From Malurus cyaneus samueli (lineage: Eukaryota > Chordata > Aves > Passeriformes > Maluridae), in assembly GCA_009741485.1 (NCBI GenBank), contig CM019214.1:21350267-21414266 (forward strand): a DNA stretch of 64,000 nt. The letters are read 5' to 3'. The notes beneath the pieces are model-generated. The model had not been told where the DNA came from, made no database searches, and saw nothing but the letters and a program-made list of their open reading frames with translations. Position 1 is the first letter of the stretch; every line of letters begins with the position of its first letter. Below are positions 1 through 12,276 of the stretch, piece by piece. A program made the translations under genes and the position numbers.

Positions 1-3000
1 CCCTGAAGCTCAAAGAAGCTTTCCCAGACATTGAAAACTGACTGTATGGAGTCTGCTTGGGAAGGAGCTAACTTTCTTCTCATAGTACCTCACTGGCTGC
101 ATTTTAAGATATTCCTGTTAAATTGCCTCTATTTTGACCCATAAAGTTTTTTGAGATTTTTTGTTACTTTAGCTCTTCAGATTCGTAGCACTTCAGGAGA
201 GTGAGAGTGGCTGGGTGGGGACTGGGCTCATCTAGAGGGAGATCTGGAGTAGCTGCCAGCAGAGAATGAATGCCACAAGAGGGGAAAAACCAATGGAATC
301 TGCCACTGCAGACAGATGCTCCTGGCTTTCAATGGATTGTTACCTGCCAAATTTTCTACTGAAATCCAACTTTCTTTGCAGGGAATCACAATTTTATTCT
401 TCTAGAGTAAGCACTGAAGAGGAACTATTTTTAAGGAAAAGTCGAGTAATTTGTCAATTTGTGACACTGCACAACATAAAATCTCAGCTAGGAATCTCTG
501 TTTTGCCAAGCATACAAGTAATAAAGCAGTGATAAAGGATCAACCAACAGTACACAGCAGAAAAAAAGTTGTGGGTTATCTGGTTAAACCTCTGTTTACC
601 TGTCAAAGAACAGCATTTTCTTGCTTTACAGTGACTGAAGTTCCAGGCAGACTTGCCAGTAAATTGTGCTACATTTGAGAAATATTTTACTTCTTCTATG
701 TGTATGTCCTAATATACTATGTATAAGTAATACAAAATTCTAATAATATTTAATTGTCTGGATCCCAGTGGGTTTCTCAGGATTGATGGTGTCTATCTAG
801 GCCAATACAATGCTCTGCTGGTTTAGACTTACCAGGAATTCTTAGGAATTTTTGATGTGCCGCGATGCTATTTTGAAAACATCAGGTGATTATCCACTGG
901 GATGCGCTTTTCCCCAGGTTACAACCGAGCCAACATCCCCTATCAGGGTTTCTACATCTTCTGCAAAAAGTAGCATTTGAAAAATTGGATACATGAAATT
1001 CCACACCGCAGAGAAAACCCTTCCCACAATACTACTTACATATCCAGCACTTTAACTATCAGAAGTTCAGAAAACATCAAATAATAATAAAGATCTTTAA
1101 AAAATCTTTCAGTACACACCATCTTTCGAGACAAAGACAAAAACTACTTCTTACAAACAAAAGCAAATTTCTTTCTCACCTCCATTTTATAGTGTCTCCT
1201 GTACTTTGACTTCCATTTACAGAACTAGCAGCTGGCATGACCAGTGAAGCACATGTATGTTAAACTACAAATGGAACACCTTAAGGTATTGTTTCCAATC
1301 TGTATTAATGTTTTCCAGCTGAATTTCAGGGTTTTTTTTAAATGAAAAATGAAAAGCAACTTTGCCAGTCTTCCATTTATTCCTATCAAAATCCCCCAAA
1401 TCACCCTGGTGAGTAAAAATATATCAAAACAAACTATTGAGAAGGTAGCTCTAATTTTTTCCTCAGATTGCTTGGAATTTGATATACTCTTAAGGCACTA
1501 ACTTCAACTGCTTGTGAACAATTTATGAAGTAGATGTACATTCTTCTTGAGAATAGATCTATAATTCTAAACAATGGATAAATTTTTCACCCTCTCTGTG
1601 ACACTTGTCATCCTACAGCTATAGTAACTTAATGCTTTTTCATCCTCCATGCTCTCAGGAGTGAAATCAGGATGGACACGTTTGTTGTCATGGCAGCAAA
1701 ACACAACATGTGTTTTAACCAAAGCAGATGCAGAGAGTGCAAACCCTGGATTCTTTTGTTTTGGAGAGCTTTGAGGTGGCTCACTTAAGGCCCTGCATGA
1801 AAAATAAAGTGGAATATTTCCTTGCTTTTGAATGTTAAAGGAACCTGCATATGCTGTAGCTCAGCTTGTAGTTGCCCTGAGTGCTGGCATACAGCTCGTT
1901 GCTGTATTTTTTACTTTTAGGGCAGGCAATGAAAGCTTGTTGCAATACATGCGTTGTTTAGAAGAGAGATCATTTTTATAGGAAGCTTTGCCACAATACA
2001 AAGGCTTTCAAGCTGTAATAATATCCTAGAAGTTCACAAAATGTCTAATTTAAAAGGAAAGGAGTTGGTGTGATTCATGCTAACCTGAGAAGCAGGACCA
2101 AGTACTTAATAGCTGTTATCTTGAAAGGGCTTCCCAAAAGGCGAGTAAAACAACTGTGTCAGGCAACAGGAAGACTGAAGAGTGGTCTTTTTTTAAATAC
2201 TGCCTCTTTCTTCATCTCACAAAAATTATGTGTCTCAGGTGGAATTCCCCTTCCTTTGTGGTCCTGTTTGCTGCAGCAGATCTGCCTGCTGGGTTGTTCA
2301 GCCCCGTTAGGAAATCGTGTGCTTAACCTATGACAATGCACAGCAGGGATGCCTTGGAATTAGATTAAATCATCGAAATTTGAGGAGAATTTGGTGCAAT
2401 TTGCTGAAAACACTAAGCCAGTTTTCCTCCTACTTACTCCTTCCCTTCCCTTAGCTAGTACACTATTTCTGCAGAACACGAAGTGAATTTCTAGCTTTGC
2501 CTTGCCTAGACTGAATTAGACCCCTTTCCAATTGTTATGATCTTATTTCGGTTGTTCTGATATTGCAATTTGCACAACACTATTTTGTCTTTGGGAACTA
2601 CAATCCAGCAATACCCTCTAGAGAGGGCACTACTGAGAATTGATTCAACCTGAATGGATAAGGACAAGATTCACCCCACTTCTTGTTCAGCAAAATAGGA
2701 CACTTATACCCTGTACAAGAGACTGTGACTACTGAAAGTGCCTGCAGGCAATTTTACAATCTCTCCCTGTAACTTTCTCTGCTGGCAAGCGATGATACTC
2801 TGAACTGACTCAAGATGAAAATATTCAGGAGGCACAGTCTAGATCGTTAAACATTTCTTTGTCAACTACCAAAGTCCTTTGTTGAATGTCCCTCTAACTT
2901 CCTCTCTCTCCTTCCTCCACCCCAAATATTGTAGGAAATAAAAGGATCTCATAAAATTGAGAGCTGCTCGTGTGCTGAGTTTAGTAGTGATGAAGTAGGC

Positions 3001-3540
3001 ACTTTACTACTAACCACTTTAAGACAGCCTCAACTGCAACCAATTAGAAGTGCTCTAGATGGAGGACATAAAGATATTCAATCTCGCAAAAACAGCTTAA
3101 AATTTGTATTGAAGGGGGAAATTCAATATGAGTGACATTCTCTGTGGTTTCTACTTTATTGCCAATATTTTCTGTTATGGCAAATTGAGAACTTTTTTGT
3201 TTTGTTTTGTTAGCTATTACCTAGTACTGTGTATATTGTTAGTAAGACTTGTTTACAAAGACTTTAATATTATTGTTTATGACATAGTATTATAGCTGTG
3301 AACAGCATTTTTTAGCATAAAAGGAACTTAAAAGAAAATACCTATTAAATAAAATCCTGGAAATTAACATTAAAAATCCAGGCATTTCTGCTCACCCTAT
3401 GTGTTTGCTTTGTCCACTGACAATTTCAGCTAATTAGAACTGCTAAAATAGAACAATCCTGCCCTGAGATGAAGTGAATCCATCAGCCACCTCGCTGTGC
3501 TCCTACAGGTGCAGTGGTCAAGGCAAGGCTTGTTTCACTG
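1..3540. other. Unique AT-rich non-coding DNA
   Basis: No gene, recognisable repeat family or RNA gene was seen. The open frames are short (at most 88 codons), rich in residues typical of translated AT-rich DNA, and lack paired splice borders. A short TTTTG run near 3195-3215 is the only simple repeat noted. It could be intronic or intergenic. Confidence 0.6.
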
Positions 3541-4175
3541 GGGCGGGGGTGAGGGCAGGTCAGGGACATCCTATGGGGCTGGACTCAACTGAAGGATCCC
3601 AGGGCTGTGGTGATGGGTGAGGACATGCTACAAGCAGAGATCGTCACCTTTGGTGTGGCCATTGTGTAATTGCATTCCTGGGTCACAGTTGTGAGGAGGA
3701 GGAGGGCTGACACCTTCAGGAGGTCTCTGGGCAGCAGGCATGGCCAGGGTGGTGGCACAGCCAGGCCACTGCTCACACGAGGCACTGGAGGTGGGGAAAA
3801 CAGCCCTGAGAAGATACTAAAGGTATCCTGAGTCCCCGTGTAACCCCTTTTCACAGGGAGAACAAGGACCCAATCGGCAGCAGAGAAGGAGAGTGAACCT
3901 CCCCAGCCAGAGCAGCCCAGCATGAGGGTAAAGAAGTGTGTGGGTGTGGGGAGGGCTGCCCCATTGCTGGGGGTGACCCAACAGGAACAATTGCATGGTG
4001 GCATCCCCTGGCTGCTCCCCTTCCTCCAGTAGTGACAGTGATGGGATGGGTCAGGGTTAGGCTGGCCCAACAGGGACAATTGCATGGTGGCATCCCCTGG
4101 CTGCTCCCCTTCCTCCAGTAGTGACAGTGATGGGATGGCTCAGGCTGGGGAGGTCTCTGGGCCCATGGACTGGGG
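3541..4175. other. GC-rich island containing an 89-bp tandem duplication
   Basis: This stretch is visibly richer in G and C than its surroundings and contains runs such as GGGGCGGGGG near 3540. Open frames of up to 166 codons on the minus strand (3585-4085) reflect low stop-codon density in GC-rich DNA plus the internal duplication. The frame is rich in P, S, L and C and has no recognisable domain. It could be an unclassified repeat, a degraded LTR or a small regulatory island; I cannot tell which. Confidence 0.5.
3977..4150. repeat. 89-bp tandem duplication
   Basis: Copy 1 spans 3977-4065 and copy 2 begins at 4066. Both start CCCAACAGG and share the core CAATTGCATGGTGGCATCC followed by the CTGGCTGCTCC and AGTGACAGTGATGGGATGG blocks. 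The copies differ at only a few bases (for example GGAAC against GGGAC) until they diverge near 4140-4150, so the duplication is fairly recent. Confidence 0.9.
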
Positions 4176-6703
4176 TGAAGACCTCAGGAGAGGATGATCA
4201 AAAGGCCCGTTGGTGTCATCAGGGTCAGCCTAGCCAAAAGGTGACAATTTAATGGAAGTTATAGTGGCAGAGAGCTGGAACGTTTCTTTCAGGAGCTGGA
4301 TCCAGGGAGAGGAATAATATTTGTTTTATGGTTGCAGGTGTCACTGGACAAAGAAGCAGAAAGCAACCCAAGAGAGGGCAAAGGCTATTAAGATTTTGCT
4401 TTTGCCCCATTAAAAATATTTCATATTCACCAGTTTTGAGAAAATTCCCTCATGTATCTTAAGTGCAAACTGACTGAGCACTCAGGGGAGCCACTTAAAC
4501 TGAAATCATTCTTTAGCTTGTAATGTAACCAGATGATACCTCAAACAATTTTGCTTATTGATGCAGGATTTTTAACAAGAAGGTTTGTTCCATCGTCACC
4601 AATTATCAGTCTGTCAATTCAGCCTGAACATCCACACAGGATAATGTTATATGCTGCCTCAAATTTCTATGTCACCATAATAGAGGAAAGTGCTGAAAAA
4701 ACTTCTCAATCAGAAAACTTTCATGTACATCAAAGATAAGAGCACTTCATTATGCTCACAAAAAGTAAAAGTGTCCTACTATGACATGAACTCTTTTAAT
4801 ACAATGATTAAGTGAAGCTCAACATTAGTTTCAAATGAATAAAAACACTTGCTGATGTCAGGTCATTTTTCATATTTAACCATCTTCAAGTTCCCAGTTC
4901 TCACTGAAAAAAACTTACATCTTTTAAAAAGATTAGGTTTTGTTTCACAGCACACACAGAATTACACTGAGTTATATTTCTTGCAATGAAATCAAGCATT
5001 TAATTCATTAAGTTGACACCAGAAATAAAAGATTTTCAATTTACTATTCATAAGGCTGCCCTTTCTTTTGTACAGAGGACGTAGCTTAATGGCTCTCTTG
5101 AACCTTGCATTTCTAGACTGTCTGGAACAGCTTTGCAGTGATACAGAACATGCCTGGAATTATCTGTTCATTTATAGTAATGAATTAAGTGAATATTTCT
5201 TAGAAAGGAAGGAAATTTCACTGTGCAGGAGAAAAGGATGTCTAACACAGGTCTTCATCCTAACTAGATTGCTCATGTATATTTTGTCATATTTTGTCAG
5301 TAATTTTCAAACTCTACTGAGAGGAAGTGAGGGAACATTTCTGGTCTTAAAGCCAACTGTTTATTCGTACTCTACCAGCTTAAAAAATTCACACTAAATT
5401 GTTATTCCATTTGGTAGATATCAACCAAACAAACAGAAATTAACTAGGAAATAACAAAGCTTTGTCCCTTCCTTTGGAGTGAGGTCTGTAAAGATGTAGT
5501 CATCTCTTTTCTTGGTTCTTTCTCCTTCCTTTTCTCCCAGTTTTCTCCCCTACTGTTCACAGCCCTGACATTCACATCTGCTGCCCTAGAGTCCCTGGCC
5601 AACAAGGATATGTTACAGCTACATCTCCTAAAATTTGCATTTTCCTTGTACCCATTTTTTTTGAGAACTGCTTTGCCATGTGGTACTTATGTCATATAAT
5701 CATATCTGTTATGGTCACGTCTAAAAGTTAACTGAAAAGGAATTTAATAGTACCAAAACTAAAACTGTATGCAGTGCAAATATTTAGGAATTATGTGAGC
5801 AAACGTTATCTGCTGCTTAAACATCTTTGTCATCTCTGTATATTCCTTTTATGTACTATGAACCTTGTTTCATGTACTATGAAAAAAAAAATAATTAATC
5901 TCATTCTGAAAAAGTCATCCAAAACAGGTGAATCAGAGGCTGTGGTGCCTGTATCACTCTGGGGAGCAGAATGGCAGTCCAAGGAGATTAACTCAGTTAT
6001 ATTCACCATCTAAAGGCAAGATGCCTGTGGTTAGGTGAGATGAATTTCTCCCCTGCTGACTTGGATCAGGTCCACAGGAGCAATGAAACTGAAACTTCTT
6101 ATGTGGCATCTCATGAAATTCCAGGCTGTAGTATCTACCAGTAATAGTTTCAACAAATTATGTAGGTTTATTTTGTTTTGACCTTGTCAGTGCAATTCTG
6201 TGCTTATTAATCAGAGATACAGTGTTTACTGTTTAAATTAAATATTTTGTTTGCATTGTTGCTCATGAGACCAACTTAGAGGCAAAAATGCCATTACATC
6301 TCTCTCGAGATGGGAGAAAATAATGTTGGCTGTGTCCATGTCTTTCCACGTAAAGATTTAAAAGCTGAGTTCTCAAATGCCCATGTGAATAGTAAGGGTA
6401 GAATCAAATACTTGAAGGCATTTATGCTTGTAAAATCATTTGAATAAATAGGATTTCTGGAAATTTAATAATAAACTTAGTTCAAAGGCTGTATTATGTG
6501 GTTCAGAGAAAATACCAAGTTTCATGGAGCTAATTTTCATGAAGCTGAAAGAATAAAAGCGTGAAAACCAGTTAAGCATGTGGAAGTGTTCTGGATTTTT
6601 AAAGTCAGACTTTTTTGGGAGTATATTTTCTTTTTCTTCTTTCAGACTAAAATTTACTTTTATTTCCTTTTGTTTAAAACAAGGTTTTCAAGGTACTCTC
6701 TTT
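4176..6703. other. Unique AT-rich non-coding DNA
   Basis: No gene or interspersed repeat was recognised. The longest open frame (5068-5397, 109 codons) has no protein-family motif and no convincing splice borders. A 12-base motif, ATGTACTATGAA, occurs twice near 5851 and 5872 without further structure. Confidence 0.6.
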
Positions 6704-7147
6704 TGTTTTAGCCCCAGTGGGGATCTCAGTCCCACCCAGCTGCCTGTTCACTTCCCCATGGGGGAGAAAATGGGGGAGAAAATGAGGGAGAAAATCAGAA
6801 GGGTGGAAGATGATATTAACCTTCTCGTAGGTTGAAATAAAGCAAAATCAGGAATTCATTAGCTGATTGCTGTAATGTGGTTAGTTGTGAGGACAAACAC
6901 CACAACTCTGAAGTCCCCTCTTCTTCCTTTATATGCTGACCATGACACCACATGTGCGATATCCCGTGGGTCAGCTGTCCAGACTATTCCCCCTCAGCTC
7001 CTTGTGCATCTCCAGCCTGCTTGGTGGGACAATGCAAGAAGGAGACAAGACTTTGAAGCTGTGTGAGAACTGACCAATAACTGAAGCATCCCTGAGTTAT
7101 GCAAGACACATCACCATGCCAGAAATCCCAGCTGAAACCTTGCTGGA
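6704..7147 (-). mobile_element. Solo LTR of an avian ERVL-type endogenous retrovirus
   Basis: Read on the minus strand, the segment follows the layout of the common avian ERVL LTR. It begins near 7147 with a ...TTTCAGCTGGGAT... start, continues through CAGGCTGGAGATGCACAAGGAG and CAGCTGACCCACGGGATAT, and has a TATAAA box on the minus strand (6928-6933). It ends with CCCCACTGGGGCTAAAACA, whose terminal CA lies at 6705-6704. The usual TGT start is eroded, and the copy is shorter than I recall for this family. No internal retroviral sequence lies beside it, so it is a solo LTR. Family assignment rests on recalled similarity to the LTR consensus. Confidence 0.75.
6760..6795. repeat. 12-bp tandem repeat, three copies, inside the LTR
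   Basis: The unit GGGGGAGAAAAT occurs at 6760-6771 and 6772-6783, and as GAGGGAGAAAAT at 6784-6795. This G/A-rich block is a normal part of the ERVL LTR 3' portion, locally expanded here. Confidence 0.85.
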
Positions 7148-10100
7148 AGAGTTGTAAATAAGCCCAGGTTTCTGTCCTGGGCTAAGAAGTCGTAATGTCT
7201 ACAAAGGTAGAAATACTGCTCTGTATGTATATATGTTATACATGTATATGTATATTTTGTTTAAAAATACTTGGTGAATACAGATCACAGTATCATGCAG
7301 TTGTAGTTTAGTTTAGAAGTGTTGTAAAATACATTCATGATCATGAATTGTAAATGAAGTAATAACTTCTGACTGTGTAATTAATATGTCCTGTTGATTC
7401 AATTTATACTGCTTAAAAAGTTTTATTCCTTCTTGTGCCAAAAACATTACCTTGTGTGTGATAAAGTTTACTACATCAGAGAAAGAGATAAAACCAACCA
7501 TCATGCTGTGTATATCTATATTTCAGGGAATATTTTTTGAAAGGACAAAGGAATCTTTATCTGATCCAACATAATTGAAAAGCTCTATATTCTCCATTAG
7601 ATGGGCTCAGGAGAATTTTGACTCAGATATACAAAGCTTTTTGCAATCCTAAATCCCACAGAAATCAAAGGAGCTGGAAATCTAAATGTAGTTTTTGCCA
7701 GTAGCTTCTCTTTATCAGCAAACCCACAGACCGATTTCAGTTCTTCTTGAAGCACTCTGTGCATAAAGTTCTTACCTATTCTACTTTGAAATCCTCCATG
7801 GTAAGGTTAGATGACCCATATGTTCAGTGAAGCATGTCCTAGATATCTTTTGGTCTCTTACATTTGAAAATGTTGATAGGGATAATTACAGGATGAAATT
7901 TCCAGCCTCCAGTGGAAGGTCAAGAGAAACGGAGAGCAGTTTCACAGGGAGAGCCTGCATTGGCCATAGTCCATGGAGGAAGCCATGTCAGCTATTGTGT
8001 CAGTAAGCACAACTGCTGGATGGATTTCTCCAAGAATAAAAGAGTGCTCAGGGACTTTGAGCAATGACAAATTTCCAGACTGAGCTGTGTGCTTAATTAA
8101 AGCTATAGACTACAACAGAAGGTGTACTTGCTATTTCCTTTTAATTTGGGCAAGTTTAGAACTGTGCAAGTGATCACCTTGATTAATTGTCTAGATATTG
8201 TTAAAATCTTCTTTTGTCACTTCCCATCGCTGCCATTTGGTGCAGCAATATATGGGAATAAATAATCTTCAGTTTTTTTCATTAAAACAATTTGATCGTT
8301 ATCCTTCAAAGATTACAACCAAGTCTGTACCTGATGTAGCAGGGGTCTTCCAGAGCTGCTGCTGAGAGGGTTGGAGAGGAAGGAGGAGATTTCTTCCCTG
8401 AATCACAGCAGACTGAGTAAAAGGACTAGCATTATGCCTTCAAATCATGTAAACAATTTTCAAAACTGGCAAGAAAGTAGATTTTTTACCCTACAGGTGA
8501 CTTGGTTATTGTTCTTTGGTGTATCACGTATAAATATTTTCCTTGAGCACCTTGCTGCCATAAAATTGTGTTTAATTCGCTCAATCATTAATCCGGTTTT
8601 TTACTATTGTAAAATCATTTATTTGGCACTCCATACTTCTGTAAAAATTTAAACTGCTCTAGAAATGAAATTAAACTGCTACAATGACTATAGTATGTTG
8701 TGTGCAAGCCACATACGGTATAGTAGCGCTGCAGACAATCTATGAATATATCCACATAGATAAATGCGCTGGAATATGGTACAAGCATAATATGTTGGCA
8801 CTAGTGCAAGGTACAGAGAAGACTTTAAAGTCAGAAAGCACCAGTGTTGAACTGATAGTCATAAGGGCAAATGTCAGATGCATTAGCAGCACCTCTGGGA
8901 TGCTTGCTAAGAGTCCAAATGTCCAATTTAAAAGTAATATACTGCTACAACCCCAAAAGAGATAATTCATGGAAAGTTAAAGATTTGAATACAAGAATTC
9001 TTGGGGCTAAGTCAAGACTCTTGGGCTTAAGAAATCTAGATTTAGTTTTTGCTTCATAAAATACTTCCTTTGGGATTTTGAGGAAGTAAATTGCTTTGAG
9101 GTATCAAAGATCTCTTTTTAAAGAAAGCCCAACATAAGTCTCACATTTTTTTCTAAACGCAAGTTTTAGGATTCTTCAGCATAGCAATGGGTACTTTGCG
9201 AGGACCATGAGGATGAGAAACATGCAGTGTCATTCTTGTTAGACTAAGTAGGTGATTTCTACTTGGTTAATACCCTTCCAGTAGGGTAATATAAATTTAA
9301 ACAAATAATGTGGGTCACTACTATAATAAATATGTTTTCATCATATAACATGAACATACATTCCTGCATTTAAAAAAATGCGTGAAAGTTATTACACTTT
9401 AAATACTATTATAAACTATGCAATGTAATATTAACACCCCTTCCTCCCTCCCCCAACTTTAAAAACTGTTGCTCAGAAACTAAGCTTTGTCTGGAATTCC
9501 ATTGTATGCAGAGCTAGATATAACATAGATAATAGAAGAGGGAAAACACATATGTATGTATAATTTTTTTCCCCTAAACAAAAAAAAAATAAAAAATAAA
9601 AAAAAAAAGGATTTCATTTGTGATTTTTGTTGTAAAATCACATTGGTAACAAGCCACATATGGTGAATTTTGATTGGATCTGCAAAGATGTTTCTTTTAC
9701 AGTTGTAATCATTTGTTCAGTCCTCAAGTGAGCATTTTCCCAGACAGTTGTACTGGGGTATAAACGTTTTCAGGCTTGTTTATTTGTAATGTTCAAATCA
9801 ACTTAGCTTTTTTTTTAGTGCTTCCACTTGGTACTTGCCATCTGGTTGATGGTGATGTCTGTTTTTCTCCATGTCTTCCTCACACAAATTCAATTTGTGA
9901 GATCTGAAAACCCTGAGTTCTGAAGATGATTTTTTCAATACAAATAACTTGGCGAGGACAAAGGGAAACCCAAAATGTGATCAGGAGATTTTAAAATGAA
10001 TTTTATAGGGAAAAAGTTAGAAACAAAATTGATAACCCAAAGACCTTATTTAAGAATAACATAGAAGAAATGTTCCAAGTGGGGAGGGCAGGGGCTGGGG

Positions 10101-10329
10101 AAGAAGAGAGTTTTCTGGTGTAACTGTAGCATGGCTGTGACAAAAGTGTTGTAGCTGTAATTTGTTTGCAGAAACTACAAGTTACTGATGCCTTAGAATG
10201 TTGGTGTTGTGGATTTACAGTAGTGCTGGATTTGAACCAAGCACAGTTACCATAGGTCTCCGAATAAATATTGTTACCAGTTCTGGGAATCCTTCTTAAG
10301 CTTCAGGGAGTTCCTGGTTTCTCCACTCG
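7148..10329. other. Unique AT-rich non-coding DNA with simple repeats
   Basis: No gene was recognised. It contains a TA-rich stretch at about 7213-7262 (alternating TATA, TGTA and CATG steps), a small hairpin AGCCCAGG/CCTGGGCT at 7161-7183, and an A-rich tract at about 9580-9608. The open frames here (up to 93 codons) look like chance. Confidence 0.6.
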
Positions 10330-10480
10330 TCTACCTCATCCAGGCCTTTCTGTGAGATGGCTCAACCTTCTGCTCTGCCTTCCTGACCCAACTTACTGTC
10401 ATCAGCCAGCTTGGATAGAGTGCTTCAATCCCAGCAACTACAACATTTATGAAATTGTTTTAAATAATGAACAAAGATGT
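10330..10480 (-). mobile_element. Old CR1 LINE internal fragment (weak)
   Basis: On the plus strand the order 'CTCATCCAGG ... GTCATCAGCCAGCTTGG ... AGTGCTTCAATCCC ... TTTATGAAATTGTTTTAAATAATGAAC' follows the reverse complement of the CR1 reverse-transcriptase region. That region normally reads as a 'TCATCAGCAAACTTGC ... TCAATCCC ... ATTTATGAAAATGTTAAACA' type string. Divergence is high and the ends are soft. Confidence 0.45.
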
Positions 10481-12251
10481 TAATTGTGTTTAGGACTGGG
10501 TTTAACTATATTCTTTTTGCAAGAAACACATCTGTATATGGGGTCTGCTAAGAAAATGGAAAAGTTCATTTATAACCTACAACTCCCCCTTTTAAAGTAA
10601 GACCATGCATACTGAATTGACATTCTCTATTTATGACACTTTCTAAATGCTTTGCTTCCTCAAACATGGCCAAAGAATCCTGCCTTACTATGAAGGAAAT
10701 ATAGCAATGTGTCAGGTTTCCATTTCCCTTGTTAGCAATTAGTGTGCAGTTTAAACAAAATAAAAGGAGAAAGTTATTCAAAAGACATCCAAATTTGTGT
10801 GTGTGAGGTCGTTACATGATATAAATTCCTGTGTTTTCGGTTTCTTTTAATAGATTTTTTTCTTTCTATTAAAACAAAAAATAATTATTTAAAATGAAAA
10901 CCCCTTTCCCAGCAGATTCGGTTTCTCGTGCTCTTATATTTTACAGCAAACCTTGTGGTATCATTTGACATCTTTAAAGAAGAGTAATAGCCAAGTTGCA
11001 AACACATGCCAGCTAGAGAATACAAACTTCGCGTGTATTAATCTGTTGACCTTTGCACTTGGAAAATATCTAATGCTCTTTATTTATAAAAGCCTACCAG
11101 CAGTACCCTGCTATAATGTTATATATAGTAAGTGCTGTATATATCAGATAATCTTTGTGTACAGTTTATGGCATCGAAGGTGTAGTAAAAGGATACACCA
11201 GGGTTTATCATCTGCACCCCGCTGGTCTCTTGACAGGCATTTCTGTTTAAGACATATGTCAAAGACTTAAAGGAAAGTGTATTGAAAGAAAAAAAAAATG
11301 TATATATTAAAACAGTACAACTGGCAACATCTGGGAAGCCCATCAATAGAATTTTACAGCTTGCATTTGCTTGAAGTTATGGTTTATTACATGAAAGGTG
11401 TGGTAAAAGAATCATGTAATTTCTCACCTAGTTATAGGAGAACATGGGGAATGAGTGTTGTACCCCTTCCTACAATAAAAATCACTTCTATGAATGTGAA
11501 TGAAATATGAAATACACACACACATACACACAGCACACCCACCAAGTGGTTCAACTGGCTGCTGTGTGCTAAATAGTGAATAAAGTCAGATAGGAATCAA
11601 AGTTGCACGCCCATCTGTACAAAATTATTTTTAAAAAAATAAGCAAAAATGTTCTTCTACAGGATCAGCAGGATCTTTGGGTTGTATGTAGGTTAGTGCC
11701 CAGTCATTGCTAAAAACACTGTAATCCTGAAATTGTTGTGCATTTGTTTTAAATGATAAATGAATAGACCACACTGAATACCATGGATAGGAAAAGAATG
11801 CTGGAGATACTACTTGCATGCTAGGGGAAAAGTATGAAGACTAATAAAAGTCTATTTAAAGGACTAACCCTCAGAGATAGGAGCTCCTTAAAAAGACTCA
11901 GAACCTACTTATCATCATGTGATTTAACATGTTAACTTCTTTTGCAGAAGTGACACTACAACACAGAAGTACACTTGAACTGCACTAAAAGGATATATGG
12001 ATTTCCTTCAGTTTCAACACTCATGAACAAGATGCAAATTTTTCCTGCCTGAAATAGTAAAACATGTAGAAATTTGTCTCTTTCTTTGCATGTAGACTGT
12101 CTGAGTCTTCCAAAAGATGACAAAGCTTTTGTCTAGTTTTAGGATGATTCCTTGCCCTTTAAAATAGACCATATTAAGTTCATGAAAACATCATAACTTG
12201 AAGATTCAAGAAGAAAAGCAAAGGAACAAAACTAAAACCTGAATAATGTTT

Positions 12252-12276
12252 AAAAAAAAAAAAAAAAAAAAAAAAA
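12252..12276. repeat. Poly(A), 25 bases
   Basis: An uninterrupted run of 25 A preceded by TTTAAA context. No retroposed sequence with a polyadenylation signal is apparent upstream, so it is listed only as a homopolymer. Confidence 0.9.

Noticed and set aside
3585..4085. 166-codon minus-strand open frame as a gene
   Set aside because: It lies in GC-rich DNA with a tandem duplication, which lowers stop frequency. It has no domain, and two other frames are open over part of the same stretch.
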